DNA from: D37C17 sp964551815
GTDB lineage: Bacteria; Fidelibacterota; Marinisomatia; SCGC-AAA003-L08; D37C17
DNA length: 38,553 nucleotides
NCBI GenBank assembly: GCA_964551815.1
Contig: CAZKEL010000019.1
Span: 1 to 38,553 of the forward strand
Reading direction: 5' to 3'
Part shown: positions 1 to 7,435 of the stretch, piece by piece
Numbering within the stretch: the stretch's first letter is position 1
Layout of the letters: every line of letters begins with the position of its first letter
The notes under the pieces: generated by a model
Seen by the model: only the letters and a program-made list of their open reading frames with translations
Told to the model about the DNA's origin: nothing
Database searches by the model: none
Translations under genes and position numbers: made by a program

Positions 1-174
1 CTAAGGGCTTCCTTAATTCTATAAACTGGGGATAAGGTCTATTACTTGTCATGTTTAATAAAATAATTAAAGTAAATTATTAAATAAAACCGATAACAAT
101 TATTGATGATCAATTTGAGATTGCCCTAAATTTCACGCTGATTTTTAATGCATTTTTACTATTTAGAATTATAA

Positions 175-1089
175 ATGAATATTTCCATCCTCTACGGAGG
201 GTTTTCCACAGAACATAAAGTATCTATTCAAACGGGCTTAGCTATTGCCGAAGCATTGAAAGACAGCTACAATCTGGATTTGATTTTATTAGAACCTGGA
301 CTTTATCAAAACCCCCAATTATTATTAGATTCAGATTTGGTATTTAATGCTTTGCATGGAGGCGAAGGGGAGGATGGTACCATTCAGGCATTTTTTGATT
401 TACATAACATCCCTTACACAGGTTCAGGGTCAAAGGCTTGTAAAATTGCCATGGATAAAAATATTACCAAACTTATTGCCAAGTCAGTGGGGGTACCCAC
501 ACCTAATTGGGTGCTGCTAAAAAGAGATCAATTCACAGGGTTCTCTTTAGAAGATAATATGGTTCCCAAGTTTAACTTTCCCTATGTTATAAAGCCTTCA
601 AATGAAGGGTCAACCTTTGGTCTGTCCATAGTTAAAGATGAATCTGGTATTGAAGATGCCATTAGTCTTGCAGTAGAATTTGGGAAAGAAACACTTATCG
701 AAGAGTATATCCCCGGAAGAGAAATTACAGTAGGAATTTTAGGAAATAAACCGTTACCCGTAGTAGAAATTATTCCCGGTCATGAATTGTATGATTATGA
801 ATGCAAATATACAGAAGGAATGAGTGAATACAATATTCCGGCTGACCTTCCTGAATCAGTATTAAGAGGAATATCTGAAGATGCGCTTAAAATCTACAAA
901 GCCATAGGTTGCAGACATTATGCCAGGGTTGACTTTAGAGTAAATGAAAATAATGAACATTTCCTATTGGAAATAAATACTCTCCCGGGGATGACTTCAA
1001 CCAGTCTCCTCCCTAAAGCAGCAAAAGCCGCGGGGCTCGAATTTAATAATTTAGTTGATACCATCGTTAAAATTGCCAGTATGGAGTAA
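175..1089 (+). CDS. ddl: D-alanine--D-alanine ligase
   Basis: ATP-grasp ligase that joins two D-alanines in the cytoplasm to make the dipeptide end of the peptidoglycan precursor. The 304 residues match the family length. Visible motifs are the N-terminal GGFSTEHKVS (about residues 8-17), HGGEGEDG near 60, the ATP-binding KPSNEGSTFG near 140-149, and EINTLPGMTSTS at 266-277, which carries metal-binding Glu and Asn. The omega-loop KY pair (in CKYTEG) is the D-Ala-D-Ala type rather than the D-lactate type. No clear Shine-Dalgarno precedes the ATG. cysS begins 2 nt after the stop, so the two are very likely co-transcribed. Function is secure from the motifs; promoter position is not. Confidence 0.96.
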   Translation: MNISILYGGFSTEHKVSIQTGLAIAEALKDSYNLDLILLEPGLYQNPQLLLDSDLVFNALHGGEGEDGTIQAFFDLHNIPYTGSGSKACKIAMDKNITKLIAKSVGVPTPNWVLLKRDQFTGFSLEDNMVPKFNFPYVIKPSNEGSTFGLSIVKDESGIEDAISLAVEFGKETLIEEYIPGREITVGILGNKPLPVVEIIPGHELYDYECKYTEGMSEYNIPADLPESVLRGISEDALKIYKAIGCRHYARVDFRVNENNEHFLLEINTLPGMTSTSLLPKAAKAAGLEFNNLVDTIVKIASME

Positions 1090-1091
1090 AA

Positions 1092-2483
1092 ATGCAGTTT
1101 TATAATACATTGAACAGAAAAAAAGAAATATTTCACCCTATTCAGGAGGGTGAAGTGACCTTATACACCTGTGGACCCACCGTATATGACTTCGCCCATA
1201 TAGGAAATTTCCGTGCATATATTTTTGAAGATTTGCTGAGGAGGTTTTTAGAATTTAGCGGATTTGAAGTAAAGCATATCATGAATATTACGGATATTGA
1301 TGATAAAACCATCAGGAGGTCCATTGAAGAGAAAACTTCATTAAAAGACTTTACGGATAATTACACCCAATCCTTTTTTGATGATGTAAAAACACTGAAT
1401 CTTTTGTCAGCACACGAGTACCCCCGAGCCACAGAATTTATAAAAGAAATGATTCTGACTATCCAAAACTTGGAGGAAAAAGGATATACCTATACAACTG
1501 GCGATGGTTCAGTTTTTTTTAAAATCAGTCAGTTTAATCTGTATGGTAAATTAGCGAATCTAAAGCCTGATCAATTAATAAGCGGTGACAGAGTTGAAGA
1601 TGATGAGTATGAAAAAGAAGAAGGGCGTGATTTTGCACTCTGGAAAGGGTATAAGCCTGAAGACGGTGATGTAAGCTGGGATTCACCCTGGGGAAAGGGC
1701 AGGCCGGGATGGCATATTGAATGTTCGGTGATGTCTACACATTATTTGGGAAATCATTTCGATATTCATTGTGGGGGTGTTGATAATATTTTTCCCCATC
1801 ATGAAAATGAAATTGCACAAAGTTGTGCTGCCTCAGGTGAAGCATTTGTGAATTATTGGCTGCATAATGAGCATTTGTTAGTCGATAGTCAAAAAATGAG
1901 TAAGTCCTTGGGTAATTTTTATACATTGAGAGATTTACTAGACAAAGGATTCAGTCCTGAGGCAATTAGATATACACTGATTTCTACTCATTACAGATCA
2001 AAGCTGAATTTTACCTTTGAAAAAGTAAAATCTTCTCAAAAGTGTATTAATAAATTGCTGGAGTTAAAACGTCGGCTGCAGAAGGTAGAAAGTGAAGGAG
2101 AATCTAAGGGTGAGACTTCTGCCACCGCTATCATGTTAAAAAACTTTTCTAAGCAATTGGGTGATGATTTGAATATATCTGGTGCATTGGGGGAACTTTT
2201 TACCTGGGTAAATGGCATTTTTACAGAATTAGACGATGATGGTTTGGTCTGTTGCGAGGCAGAGGAAGCCCTGAATGCATTGAGAAAAGTGGATCAGGTG
2301 CTGGGGGTATTGGATTGCCACTCCATAGATTTAAATGAAGAAGTTCAAAATTTAATTCAAGCCAGAAATGAAGCCCGTGCTAGTAAAGACTGGGCAGAAG
2401 CTGATAAAGTAAGAGACAAATTAGATACTCTGGGCATCATTCTTGAAGACACTCCAGATGGCACAATCTGGAAGAAAAAATAG
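1092..2483 (+). CDS. cysS: Cysteine--tRNA ligase
   Basis: Class I aminoacyl-tRNA synthetase that charges tRNA-Cys. The 463 residues are the normal length. The HIGH-type signature appears as HIGN at 36-39 and the KMSKS loop at 268-272. The catalytic zinc ligands can be read as Cys27 (in CGPTVYD), Cys211 (in GWHIEC), His236 and Glu240 (in HHENE), aligning with E. coli C28, C209, H234 and E238. The C-terminal DALR-type helical region and the ARASKDWAEADKVRDKL segment, which is typical of CysS, follow. It starts 2 nt after ddl and shares its transcript. A weak hairpin and then a tRNA cluster follow it. Confidence 0.97.
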   Translation: MQFYNTLNRKKEIFHPIQEGEVTLYTCGPTVYDFAHIGNFRAYIFEDLLRRFLEFSGFEVKHIMNITDIDDKTIRRSIEEKTSLKDFTDNYTQSFFDDVKTLNLLSAHEYPRATEFIKEMILTIQNLEEKGYTYTTGDGSVFFKISQFNLYGKLANLKPDQLISGDRVEDDEYEKEEGRDFALWKGYKPEDGDVSWDSPWGKGRPGWHIECSVMSTHYLGNHFDIHCGGVDNIFPHHENEIAQSCAASGEAFVNYWLHNEHLLVDSQKMSKSLGNFYTLRDLLDKGFSPEAIRYTLISTHYRSKLNFTFEKVKSSQKCINKLLELKRRLQKVESEGESKGETSATAIMLKNFSKQLGDDLNISGALGELFTWVNGIFTELDDDGLVCCEAEEALNALRKVDQVLGVLDCHSIDLNEEVQNLIQARNEARASKDWAEADKVRDKLDTLGIILEDTPDGTIWKKK

Positions 2484-2487
2484 CACT

Positions 2488-2516
2488 TAAATTTCTTACC
2501 ATATTATGGAAATTTA
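2488..2516. repeat. AT-rich inverted repeat just after cysS
   Basis: A perfect 8-bp inverted repeat, TAAATTTC and GAAATTTA, is separated by 13 nt that contain a small CAT/ATG inner pairing. It begins 5 nt after the cysS stop. It could fold as a 3' hairpin that protects the mRNA end. It is AT-only apart from one pair and has no T-run, so it is not a convincing intrinsic terminator. Confidence 0.3.
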
Positions 2517-2600
2517 GAAATGATTGAGATTATTAATAAAAAAGATTAATATTTTACTAATAACTATTGTTTACCATTTTTCAATCCTTTTAAATTGCGA

Positions 2601-2621
2601 GGCTCTGACCGGAGCCAATTT
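2601..2621 (+). terminator. Weak intrinsic terminator candidate after cysS
   Basis: GGCTC and GAGCC form a 5-bp GC-rich stem around a 6-nt loop, followed directly by AATTTTT. The stem can extend by AAATT/AATTT across a GCGA bulge. It lies about 120 nt after cysS and just before the tRNA cluster, so termination of the ddl-cysS transcript is the natural reading. The short stem keeps confidence low. Confidence 0.4.
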
Positions 2622-2650
2622 TTGTATTTAGAGTACTATTTTTTTATATT
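2622..2650 (+). promoter_or_regulatory. Probable sigma-70-type promoter of the tRNA-tuf operon
   Basis: TTGTAT (2622-2627) and TATATT (2645-2650) are separated by 17 nt. The predicted start, near 2657, lies a few bases before the first tRNA at 2664. A second, weaker pair, TTGTTT (2567-2572) and TTAAAT (2590-2595), also has 17-nt spacing but would place the terminator-like hairpin at the 5' end of the RNA. The -10 match is good and the -35 match is modest. Confidence 0.4.
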
Positions 2651-2663
2651 AGCTCTTCTTTCT

Positions 2664-2737
2664 GCCATTGTAGCTCAGTTGGCCAGAGCGGCTGATTTGT
2701 AATCAGCGGGTCGGGGGTTCGAATCCCTCCAATGGCT
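2664..2737 (+). tRNA. tRNA-Thr (anticodon UGU)
   Basis: A full cloverleaf can be drawn. The acceptor stem GCCATTG pairs with CAATGGC, the D stem is GCTC/GAGC, the anticodon stem GCTGA/TCAGC closes the loop TTTGTAA with anticodon TGT, and the T loop contains TTCGAAT. The 3' CCA is not encoded, so it must be added by tRNA nucleotidyltransferase. This is the first gene of a Thr-Tyr-Gly-Thr cluster that leads into tuf, the same order as E. coli thrU-tyrU-glyT-thrT-tufB. Confidence 0.96.
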
Positions 2738-2758
2738 CAATGTTTTTTTATTTTATGG

Positions 2759-2842
2759 GGGTCGGTGGCCGAGTGGTCAATGGCAGCAGACTGTAAATCT
2801 GCCGGCGTAATGCCTACGGTGGTTCAAGTCCATCCCGGCCCA
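2759..2842 (+). tRNA. tRNA-Tyr (anticodon GUA)
   Basis: An 84-nt class II tRNA with the long variable arm expected for bacterial tRNA-Tyr. The acceptor GGGTCGG pairs with CCGGCCC with one G-U pair. The anticodon stem GCAGA/TCTGC closes the loop CTGTAAA, giving anticodon GTA. Discriminator A; CCA is not encoded. Confidence 0.95.
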
Positions 2843-2849
2843 CAATTAG

Positions 2850-2922
2850 GCGGGAGTAGCTCAGTTGGTAGAGCATCAGCCTTCCAAGCTGAGGGTCGCG
2901 GGTTCGAGTCTCGTCTCCCGCT
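2850..2922 (+). tRNA. tRNA-Gly (anticodon UCC)
   Basis: The acceptor GCGGGAG pairs with CTCCCGC. The anticodon stem TCAGC/GCTGA closes the loop CTTCCAA with anticodon TCC. The T loop is TTCGAGT. The gene is 73 nt long, has no encoded CCA, and lies 7 nt after tRNA-Tyr. Confidence 0.96.
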
Positions 2923-2926
2923 CGGT

Positions 2927-2999
<73 letters not shown>

Positions 3000-3024
3000 C
3001 GAAATAGAAATTATGTAATAGAGT

Positions 3025-4237
3025 AAATAAGGAGATTATTGTACAATGTCTAAGGAGAAATTTGAAAGAACGAAGCCCCATGTTAATGTGGGCACTATAG
3101 GTCACGTTGATCATGGCAAGACCACCCTTACCGCCGCTATAACCAAATGTTTATCAGTAAAGGGCTTAGCCGCACAGACAGATTTTGATCAGATTGATAA
3201 CGCTCCTGAAGAGCGTGAAAGAGGTATAACCATTAATACTGCCCATGTGGAATATGAAACAGAAGCCCGGCACTATGCACATGTGGACTGTCCTGGTCAC
3301 GCCGATTATATCAAAAATATGATTACCGGTGCAGCGCAGATGGACGGAGCTGTATTAGTTGTGGCTGCTACAGACGGACCTATGCAGCAAACACGTGAAC
3401 ATCTCCTTTTAGCACGTCAGGTAAATGTACCGGCGATTGTGGTATTTATGAACAAATGTGATCAGGTAGATGACCCTGAGCTTTTAGACCTGGTGGAAAT
3501 GGAGCTTAGAGAACTGCTTACTGAATATGGATTTCCCGGAGATGATACTCCAATTATACAGGGCAGTGCTTTAAATGCATTAAACTCAGACGGTACTGGA
3601 GATGCAGCGCAGCCTATTTTTGATTTGATGGATCAGGTTGACACTTTCATTCCTACTCCTGAGCGTGCAGTGGATAAGCCTTTCCTTATGCCTGTTGAGG
3701 ATGTATTTTCAATCACCGGTCGTGGAACAGTTGCAACGGGCAGAATTGAAGCTGGTGTGATTAATGTAGGTGATAACTTAGAGCTTGTTGGTATGGGTTC
3801 TGAAATTAAGACAGTGTGTACCGGTGTTGAGATGTTCAGAAAGATATTAGATCAGGGTGAGGCTGGTGATAATGCTGGTTTATTGCTTCGTGGCGTTGAG
3901 AAGACAGATGTGGCTCGTGGTATGGTATTAGCGGCTCCTGGAAGTATAACCCCTCACACCAAGTTTAAGGCAGAGATTTATGTGCTCAAGAAGGAAGAGG
4001 GTGGTCGTCATACTCCATTTTTTAAGGGGTATCGTCCACAGTTTTACTTTCGTACCACAGATGTGACTGGCGCGATTATATTACCTGAAGGTTCTGAAAT
4101 GGTAATGCCAGGTGACAATGTGAATCTTGATGTTGAGCTTATCACCCCCATCGCTATGGAGAAGGAGCTTCGCTTTGCTATTCGTGAAGGCGGGCATACG
4201 GTAGGTGCTGGTGTGGTAACGGAAATTATTCAGTAGG
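3025..4237 (+). repeat. Identical tuf repeat, copy 1 (1213 bp)
   Basis: By direct reading this segment is base-for-base the same as 18610-19822. Identity begins 21 nt before the ATG, includes the AAGGAG ribosome binding site, spans the whole gene, and ends 1 nt after the stop. Flanks on both sides differ at once. Such sharp edges are the usual sign of gene conversion between tuf copies. Confidence 0.9.
3046..4236 (+). CDS. tuf: Elongation factor Tu, copy 1
   Basis: GTPase that carries aminoacyl-tRNA to the ribosomal A site. The 396 residues are full length. GTP-binding motifs are GHVDHGKT (19-26), DCPGH (81-85) and NKCD (136-139), followed by beta-barrel domains 2 and 3. The start is fixed by AAGGAG 11 nt upstream (3029-3034) and the universal MSKEKFERTKPH-type N-terminus. 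It lies directly after four tRNA genes and before rpmG and tRNA-Trp, in the tufB position of E. coli. The protein is identical to copy 2 at 18631. The usual GGRTVGAG near the C-terminus reads GGHTVGAG (His384). Confidence 0.99.
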   Translation: MSKEKFERTKPHVNVGTIGHVDHGKTTLTAAITKCLSVKGLAAQTDFDQIDNAPEERERGITINTAHVEYETEARHYAHVDCPGHADYIKNMITGAAQMDGAVLVVAATDGPMQQTREHLLLARQVNVPAIVVFMNKCDQVDDPELLDLVEMELRELLTEYGFPGDDTPIIQGSALNALNSDGTGDAAQPIFDLMDQVDTFIPTPERAVDKPFLMPVEDVFSITGRGTVATGRIEAGVINVGDNLELVGMGSEIKTVCTGVEMFRKILDQGEAGDNAGLLLRGVEKTDVARGMVLAAPGSITPHTKFKAEIYVLKKEEGGRHTPFFKGYRPQFYFRTTDVTGAIILPEGSEMVMPGDNVNLDVELITPIAMEKELRFAIREGGHTVGAGVVTEIIQ

Positions 4238-4245
4238 GAAAAGAC

Positions 4246-4410
4246 ATGGCAGGAAACAGTAAAAGAGATATTATTCAGATTGAAAGTACTGCCGGTACGG
4301 GATATCGTTATTCCGTAACTAAAAATAAACGGCTTCATCCTGACAGAGTTGAATATAAAAAATATGATCCTGTTGCAAAGAAGCATGTTATTTTTAAAGA
4401 AACGAAATAA
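4246..4410 (+). CDS. rpmG: Large ribosomal subunit protein bL33
   Basis: A 54-residue basic protein of the large subunit, located near the E site. It starts MAGNSKRDIIQIESTAGTGY and ends with the typical EYKKYDPVAKKHVIFKETK region, which identifies bL33. It contains no cysteine, so it is the zinc-free form. The ATG lies 9 nt after the tuf stop. The position between tuf and tRNA-Trp/secE is common in bacteria. Confidence 0.95.
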   Translation: MAGNSKRDIIQIESTAGTGYRYSVTKNKRLHPDRVEYKKYDPVAKKHVIFKETK

Positions 4411-4442
4411 CGTATAGTAGAGTACAGGTTTTAAGCAGGTTT

Positions 4443-4515
4443 AGGTGAGTAGTTCAATTGGTAGAGCACCGGCCTCCAAAGCCGGGAGTTGAGGGTTCGA
4501 GTCCTTCCTCACCTG
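4443..4515 (+). tRNA. tRNA-Trp (anticodon CCA)
   Basis: The acceptor AGGTGAG pairs with CTCACCT, the anticodon stem CCGGC/GCCGG closes the loop CTCCAAA with anticodon CCA, and the discriminator is G as expected for tRNA-Trp. CCA is not encoded at the 3' end. It lies between rpmG and secE, a common arrangement. The CCA anticodon reads UGG only, so this tRNA gives no support for UGA being read as Trp here. Confidence 0.96.
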
Positions 4516-4565
4516 CGATCCCCGGAGTTACGGAAATAATAATAAAAATATTTTAGGTTTTACAG

Positions 4566-4757
4566 ATGATTCAAAAAATCTCGCAATATTTTAATGGTGT
4601 CCAGTTGGAAATGAAAAAAGTTACCTGGCTTTCAAAGCAGGAGATGTTTGGTTCGACAGTTATTGTTGGTGTGTTTTCAATTTTGATTGCTCTCTTTTTG
4701 TTTGTAGTTGATTTTGGATTATCCGAATTCGTTTCTCGAATAATAGGCGGTAAGTAG
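4566..4757 (+). CDS. secE: Preprotein translocase subunit SecE
   Basis: Small subunit of the SecYEG channel that clamps the two halves of SecY. The 63-residue protein is the short single-span form found outside enterobacteria. An amphipathic N-terminal helix with the conserved EMKKVTWLSKQE segment (15-26) is followed by one membrane span at about 30-50. Its gene is followed 8 nt later by nusG, the usual secE-nusG pair. SecY is encoded in this window at 28671. The start ATG lacks a strong ribosome binding site. Confidence 0.95.
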   Translation: MIQKISQYFNGVQLEMKKVTWLSKQEMFGSTVIVGVFSILIALFLFVVDFGLSEFVSRIIGGK

Positions 4758-4765
4758 TCAGTTTT

Positions 4766-5296
4766 ATGGAATGGTATTCGCTTAGGGTTATTTCCGGAAA
4801 AGAAAAAAGTACGGAAGAAAATATTCTTCGGGAGGCAAATGATAACGATATCAATGCTGAAATAGAAGAAGTTTTCGTGCCTTTTGAAAAAGTGGTAGAA
4901 ATGCGCAACAATAAAAAGAGAGTGCGCGAAAAAATGTTCTTCCCCGGGTATGTGTTGATAAAAATGAACCTGACTGCTTCTACGAAGCATGTAGTGGAAA
5001 ATGCCCCTGGAGTGCTTAGCTTTGTAGGGCCCAAAGGAAAGAAACCGGTACCGCTGAGAGAAGATGAAATTAAAAGAATATTCGGAGAAGTTGAGCGGAA
5101 AGAAGGCATTGAAATTCTGGATACTCCCTTTAAAGTTGGGGATGCAATTAAAGTCATTGCAGGTCCATTTATTGATTTCACAGGGTTTGTAGAATCTGTA
5201 AATGAGGATAAACAAAAAGTTAAGGTGACGGTTTCCATTTTCGGAAGACCTACGCCAATCGAATTAGATTATTTTCAGATAGAATTAGAAAAGTAG
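4766..5296 (+). CDS. nusG: Transcription termination/antitermination protein NusG
   Basis: Transcription elongation factor that binds the beta' clamp and can link RNA polymerase to Rho or to ribosomal protein S10. The 176 residues have the NGN domain (about 1-105, starting MEWYSLRVISGKE and including FFPGYVLIKM at 58-67), then a linker and a KOW domain from about 122 (VGDAIKVIAGPF at 124-135). rplK starts 6 nt after the stop. S10, a known NusG partner, is encoded by rpsJ in the same window. Confidence 0.97.
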   Translation: MEWYSLRVISGKEKSTEENILREANDNDINAEIEEVFVPFEKVVEMRNNKKRVREKMFFPGYVLIKMNLTASTKHVVENAPGVLSFVGPKGKKPVPLREDEIKRIFGEVERKEGIEILDTPFKVGDAIKVIAGPFIDFTGFVESVNEDKQKVKVTVSIFGRPTPIELDYFQIELEK

Positions 5297-5302
5297 AATA
5301 TT

Positions 5303-5728
5303 ATGGCAAAAAAAGTTATCGGATTTATAAAATTACAAATTCCTGCCGGTAAAGCAAATCCTGCTCCTCCTGTAGGTCCTGCTCTTGGCCAGCATGGTGT
5401 TAATATCATGGAGTTCTGTAAAGCCTTTAATGCGAAGACCCAGGAGCAGATGGGGAAAATTATCCCCGTGGAAATTACAGTTTATGCTGACAGGTCTTTT
5501 ACATTTATTACCAAAACACCACCGGCACCATCATTAATTTTGGAAGCAGCGGGAATTCCAAAAGGGTCTGGTGAACCAAACAGAGAAAAGGTAGGAACCA
5601 TCACTTCTGCTCAGATTAAAGAAATTGCAGAATTAAAAATGCCCGATTTAAACGCTTCCGATGTAGAGTCTGCTATGAGAATGATTGCAGGTACAGCCAG
5701 AAGTATGGGCGTTGTTGTAGAGGGATAA
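5303..5728 (+). CDS. rplK: Large ribosomal subunit protein uL11
   Basis: Forms the GTPase-associated centre at the base of the L7/L12 stalk. The 141 residues are exactly the usual length. The N-terminal proline-rich segment PAGKANPAPPVGPALGQHG (14-32), the thiostrepton-binding region, is intact. The C-terminal rRNA-binding domain ends RMIAGTARSMGVVVEG. It lies in the standard nusG-rplK-rplA order; rplA begins after a 1-nt gap, so the two are translationally coupled. Confidence 0.98.
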   Translation: MAKKVIGFIKLQIPAGKANPAPPVGPALGQHGVNIMEFCKAFNAKTQEQMGKIIPVEITVYADRSFTFITKTPPAPSLILEAAGIPKGSGEPNREKVGTITSAQIKEIAELKMPDLNASDVESAMRMIAGTARSMGVVVEG

Positions 5729-5729
5729 T

Positions 5730-6422
5730 ATGAAGCATTCAAAAAGATATAATCAGAATTTAGAAAAAATAAACCGGGAAAAAGAATACAGCCTTGATGA
5801 AGCTGTTGAAATTATCGCCAGTTCTGATAAAACAAAATTTGATGAGTCGGTAGAGGTGGCCATTAATCTGGGGGTGGACCCTAAGCATGCAGACCAGATT
5901 GTAAGAGGTACTGTTGCTCTGCCAAATGGTACAGGTAAGGATGTAAAAGTACTTGTGTTCGCTAAGGGTGACATGTTAAAGCAGGCAGAAGAGGCCGGCG
6001 CAGATTATTCCGGGTCTGATGATATGGTAGAGAAAGTGAAAGGCGGCTGGACTGATTTTGATGTTGTAGTCGCAGCGCCGGACATGATGGGTGAAGTTGG
6101 AAAATTGGGGCGCATTTTAGGGCCGCGTGGATTGATGCCAAATCCTAAAACAGGTACAGTTACAACGGATATTACCAAGGCTGTTTCTGAAGTGAAGGCG
6201 GGAAAAATTGAATTCAGGGTAGATAAGAATGGCATCATCCATAACAGTATTGGTAAGGTCTCATTCTCAGCGGAAAAAATAGTTGAAAATGCTAAAGTAT
6301 TTGTGGATGCTATTTTGAAGGCAAAACCACAAGCTGCCAAAGGTACCTATATGAAAAAGGTGACCTTAACCTCAACTATGGGTCCGGGCATAAAATTAGA
6401 TAAAGCCAGTATTTCAGGATAG
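5730..6422 (+). CDS. rplA: Large ribosomal subunit protein uL1
   Basis: Forms the L1 stalk, which helps release deacylated tRNA, and in many bacteria represses the rplK-rplA mRNA. The 230 residues are the normal length. The diagnostic GPRGLMPNPKTGTV lies at 131-144. The ATG follows the rplK stop after 1 nt. No room exists before rplK (6 nt after nusG) for a separate L1 leader, so any L1 feedback site would have to lie within or near the coding sequence. Confidence 0.98.
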   Translation: MKHSKRYNQNLEKINREKEYSLDEAVEIIASSDKTKFDESVEVAINLGVDPKHADQIVRGTVALPNGTGKDVKVLVFAKGDMLKQAEEAGADYSGSDDMVEKVKGGWTDFDVVVAAPDMMGEVGKLGRILGPRGLMPNPKTGTVTTDITKAVSEVKAGKIEFRVDKNGIIHNSIGKVSFSAEKIVENAKVFVDAILKAKPQAAKGTYMKKVTLTSTMGPGIKLDKASISG

Positions 6423-6431
6423 GATATAAAC

Positions 6432-6953
6432 ATGGCAAATCAACAGAAAATAGATATTGTAAGTGACTTAACGGAAAAATTTCAAGGTTCTAATGGAATC
6501 TATTTCACCCAATACACAGGAATGGATGTTGCTCAGGCAACCAGTCTTCGGAAGCAGTTTAGAGATAATGCAGTTTCCTACTATGTTTCGAAAAATACTT
6601 TAACCAAAATTGCAGCAAAAAATGCAGGTTTTGAAGATAAGCTGGATGAAGTATTAGTAGGTCAAATTGGCATTGCTTATGCAGCTGAAGACCCTACGGC
6701 ACCTGCAAGGGTAATAAAGGATTTTAAAAAAGATAATAAAGACGTTCTTGAAGTAGTTGGGTTAGTTTTTGAAGGCGAAGTCTTCGATGCTGATAAATAT
6801 AAAGAACTTGCTAATCTTCCTTCAAAGGAAGTGTTGTTGGCAAAGCTGGTAGGTGGACTGAATCAACCTATGAGCAAGCTGGTAGGTACATTGAATGGTG
6901 CTATGTCTAAATTGCATGGGGTACTTTCCAGCCTTAAAGAGACAAAATCTTAA
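6432..6953 (+). CDS. rplJ: Large ribosomal subunit protein uL10
   Basis: Base of the stalk; the C-terminal helix holds L7/L12 dimers and the N-terminal domain binds 23S rRNA next to L11. The 173 residues are the family size. The N-terminal segment with YFTQYTGMDVAQATSLRKQF and YYVSKNTLTKIA is typical of L10. It starts only 9 nt after rplA, so the long L10-binding leader known from E. coli is absent. rplL follows after 25 nt. Confidence 0.97.
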   Translation: MANQQKIDIVSDLTEKFQGSNGIYFTQYTGMDVAQATSLRKQFRDNAVSYYVSKNTLTKIAAKNAGFEDKLDEVLVGQIGIAYAAEDPTAPARVIKDFKKDNKDVLEVVGLVFEGEVFDADKYKELANLPSKEVLLAKLVGGLNQPMSKLVGTLNGAMSKLHGVLSSLKETKS

Positions 6954-6978
6954 TATCGTAATCAGGAGATCATAGAAA

Positions 6979-7368
6979 ATGGCAGAAGTTAAAAGAGAAG
7001 ATGTATTAGCATATTTAGAAAATGCAAATATGCTTGAAATATCTGAACTCATTAAGGAAATCGAAGACAAGTTTGGGGTAACTGCAGCAGCACCTGTTGC
7101 AATTGCCGGAGGTGCAGCTCCCGCTGCTGGAGACGCTGCAGGTGCGGGCGAAGAAAAATCTGAATTCGATGTAGAATTAACCGGTGTTGGTGATAAGAAG
7201 ATCAATGTAATCAAAGTTATTCGTACTATCACTTCACTTGGCTTGAAAGAAGCTAAGGACTTAGCAGATAATGCTCCGTCAATGGTTAAGGAAACTGTAC
7301 CAAAAGAAGAAGCTGAAGAAATTAAAAAGCAGTTAGAAGAAGCCGGCGCTACCGTTACCTTAAAGTAA
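6979..7368 (+). CDS. rplL: Large ribosomal subunit protein bL12 (L7/L12)
   Basis: Multi-copy stalk protein that recruits EF-Tu, EF-G and other translational GTPases. The 129 residues split into an N-terminal dimer domain (1-34), an Ala/Gly-rich hinge (about 35-58) and the globular C-terminal domain (60-129) with VIRTITSLGLKEAKDLAD, the factor-binding face. AGGAG (6964-6968) sits at a good distance before the ATG. The next gene, rpoB, is 67 nt away. Confidence 0.98.
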   Translation: MAEVKREDVLAYLENANMLEISELIKEIEDKFGVTAAAPVAIAGGAAPAAGDAAGAGEEKSEFDVELTGVGDKKINVIKVIRTITSLGLKEAKDLADNAPSMVKETVPKEEAEEIKKQLEEAGATVTLK

Positions 7369-7420
7369 CTTGGACAGGCTTTTTAATTGTACCGCTTCAA
7401 CAATTCATTATATTCTATTT

Positions 7421-7427
7421 CGGAGGT
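7421..7427 (+). promoter_or_regulatory. Ribosome binding site that fixes the TTG start of rpoB
   Basis: CGGAGGT lies 8 nt before TTG at 7436. No ATG in frame is nearer to a ribosome binding site, and the protein reading MSVNTAMKNGVRHDFSKF from this TTG matches the usual RpoB N-terminus. Confidence 0.75.
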
Positions 7428-7435
7428 AATTTACA

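Noticed and set aside
4571..5238. Two long overlapping antisense frames (214 and 192 codons) opposite secE and nusG
   Set aside because: They overlap each other in different frames, have no ribosome binding site or recognisable motif, and lie opposite two clearly real genes. They are best explained as chance open frames.
7369..7435. Attenuator between rplL and rpoB
   Set aside because: The 67-nt gap shows no convincing hairpin; only the ribosome binding site of rpoB is clear.
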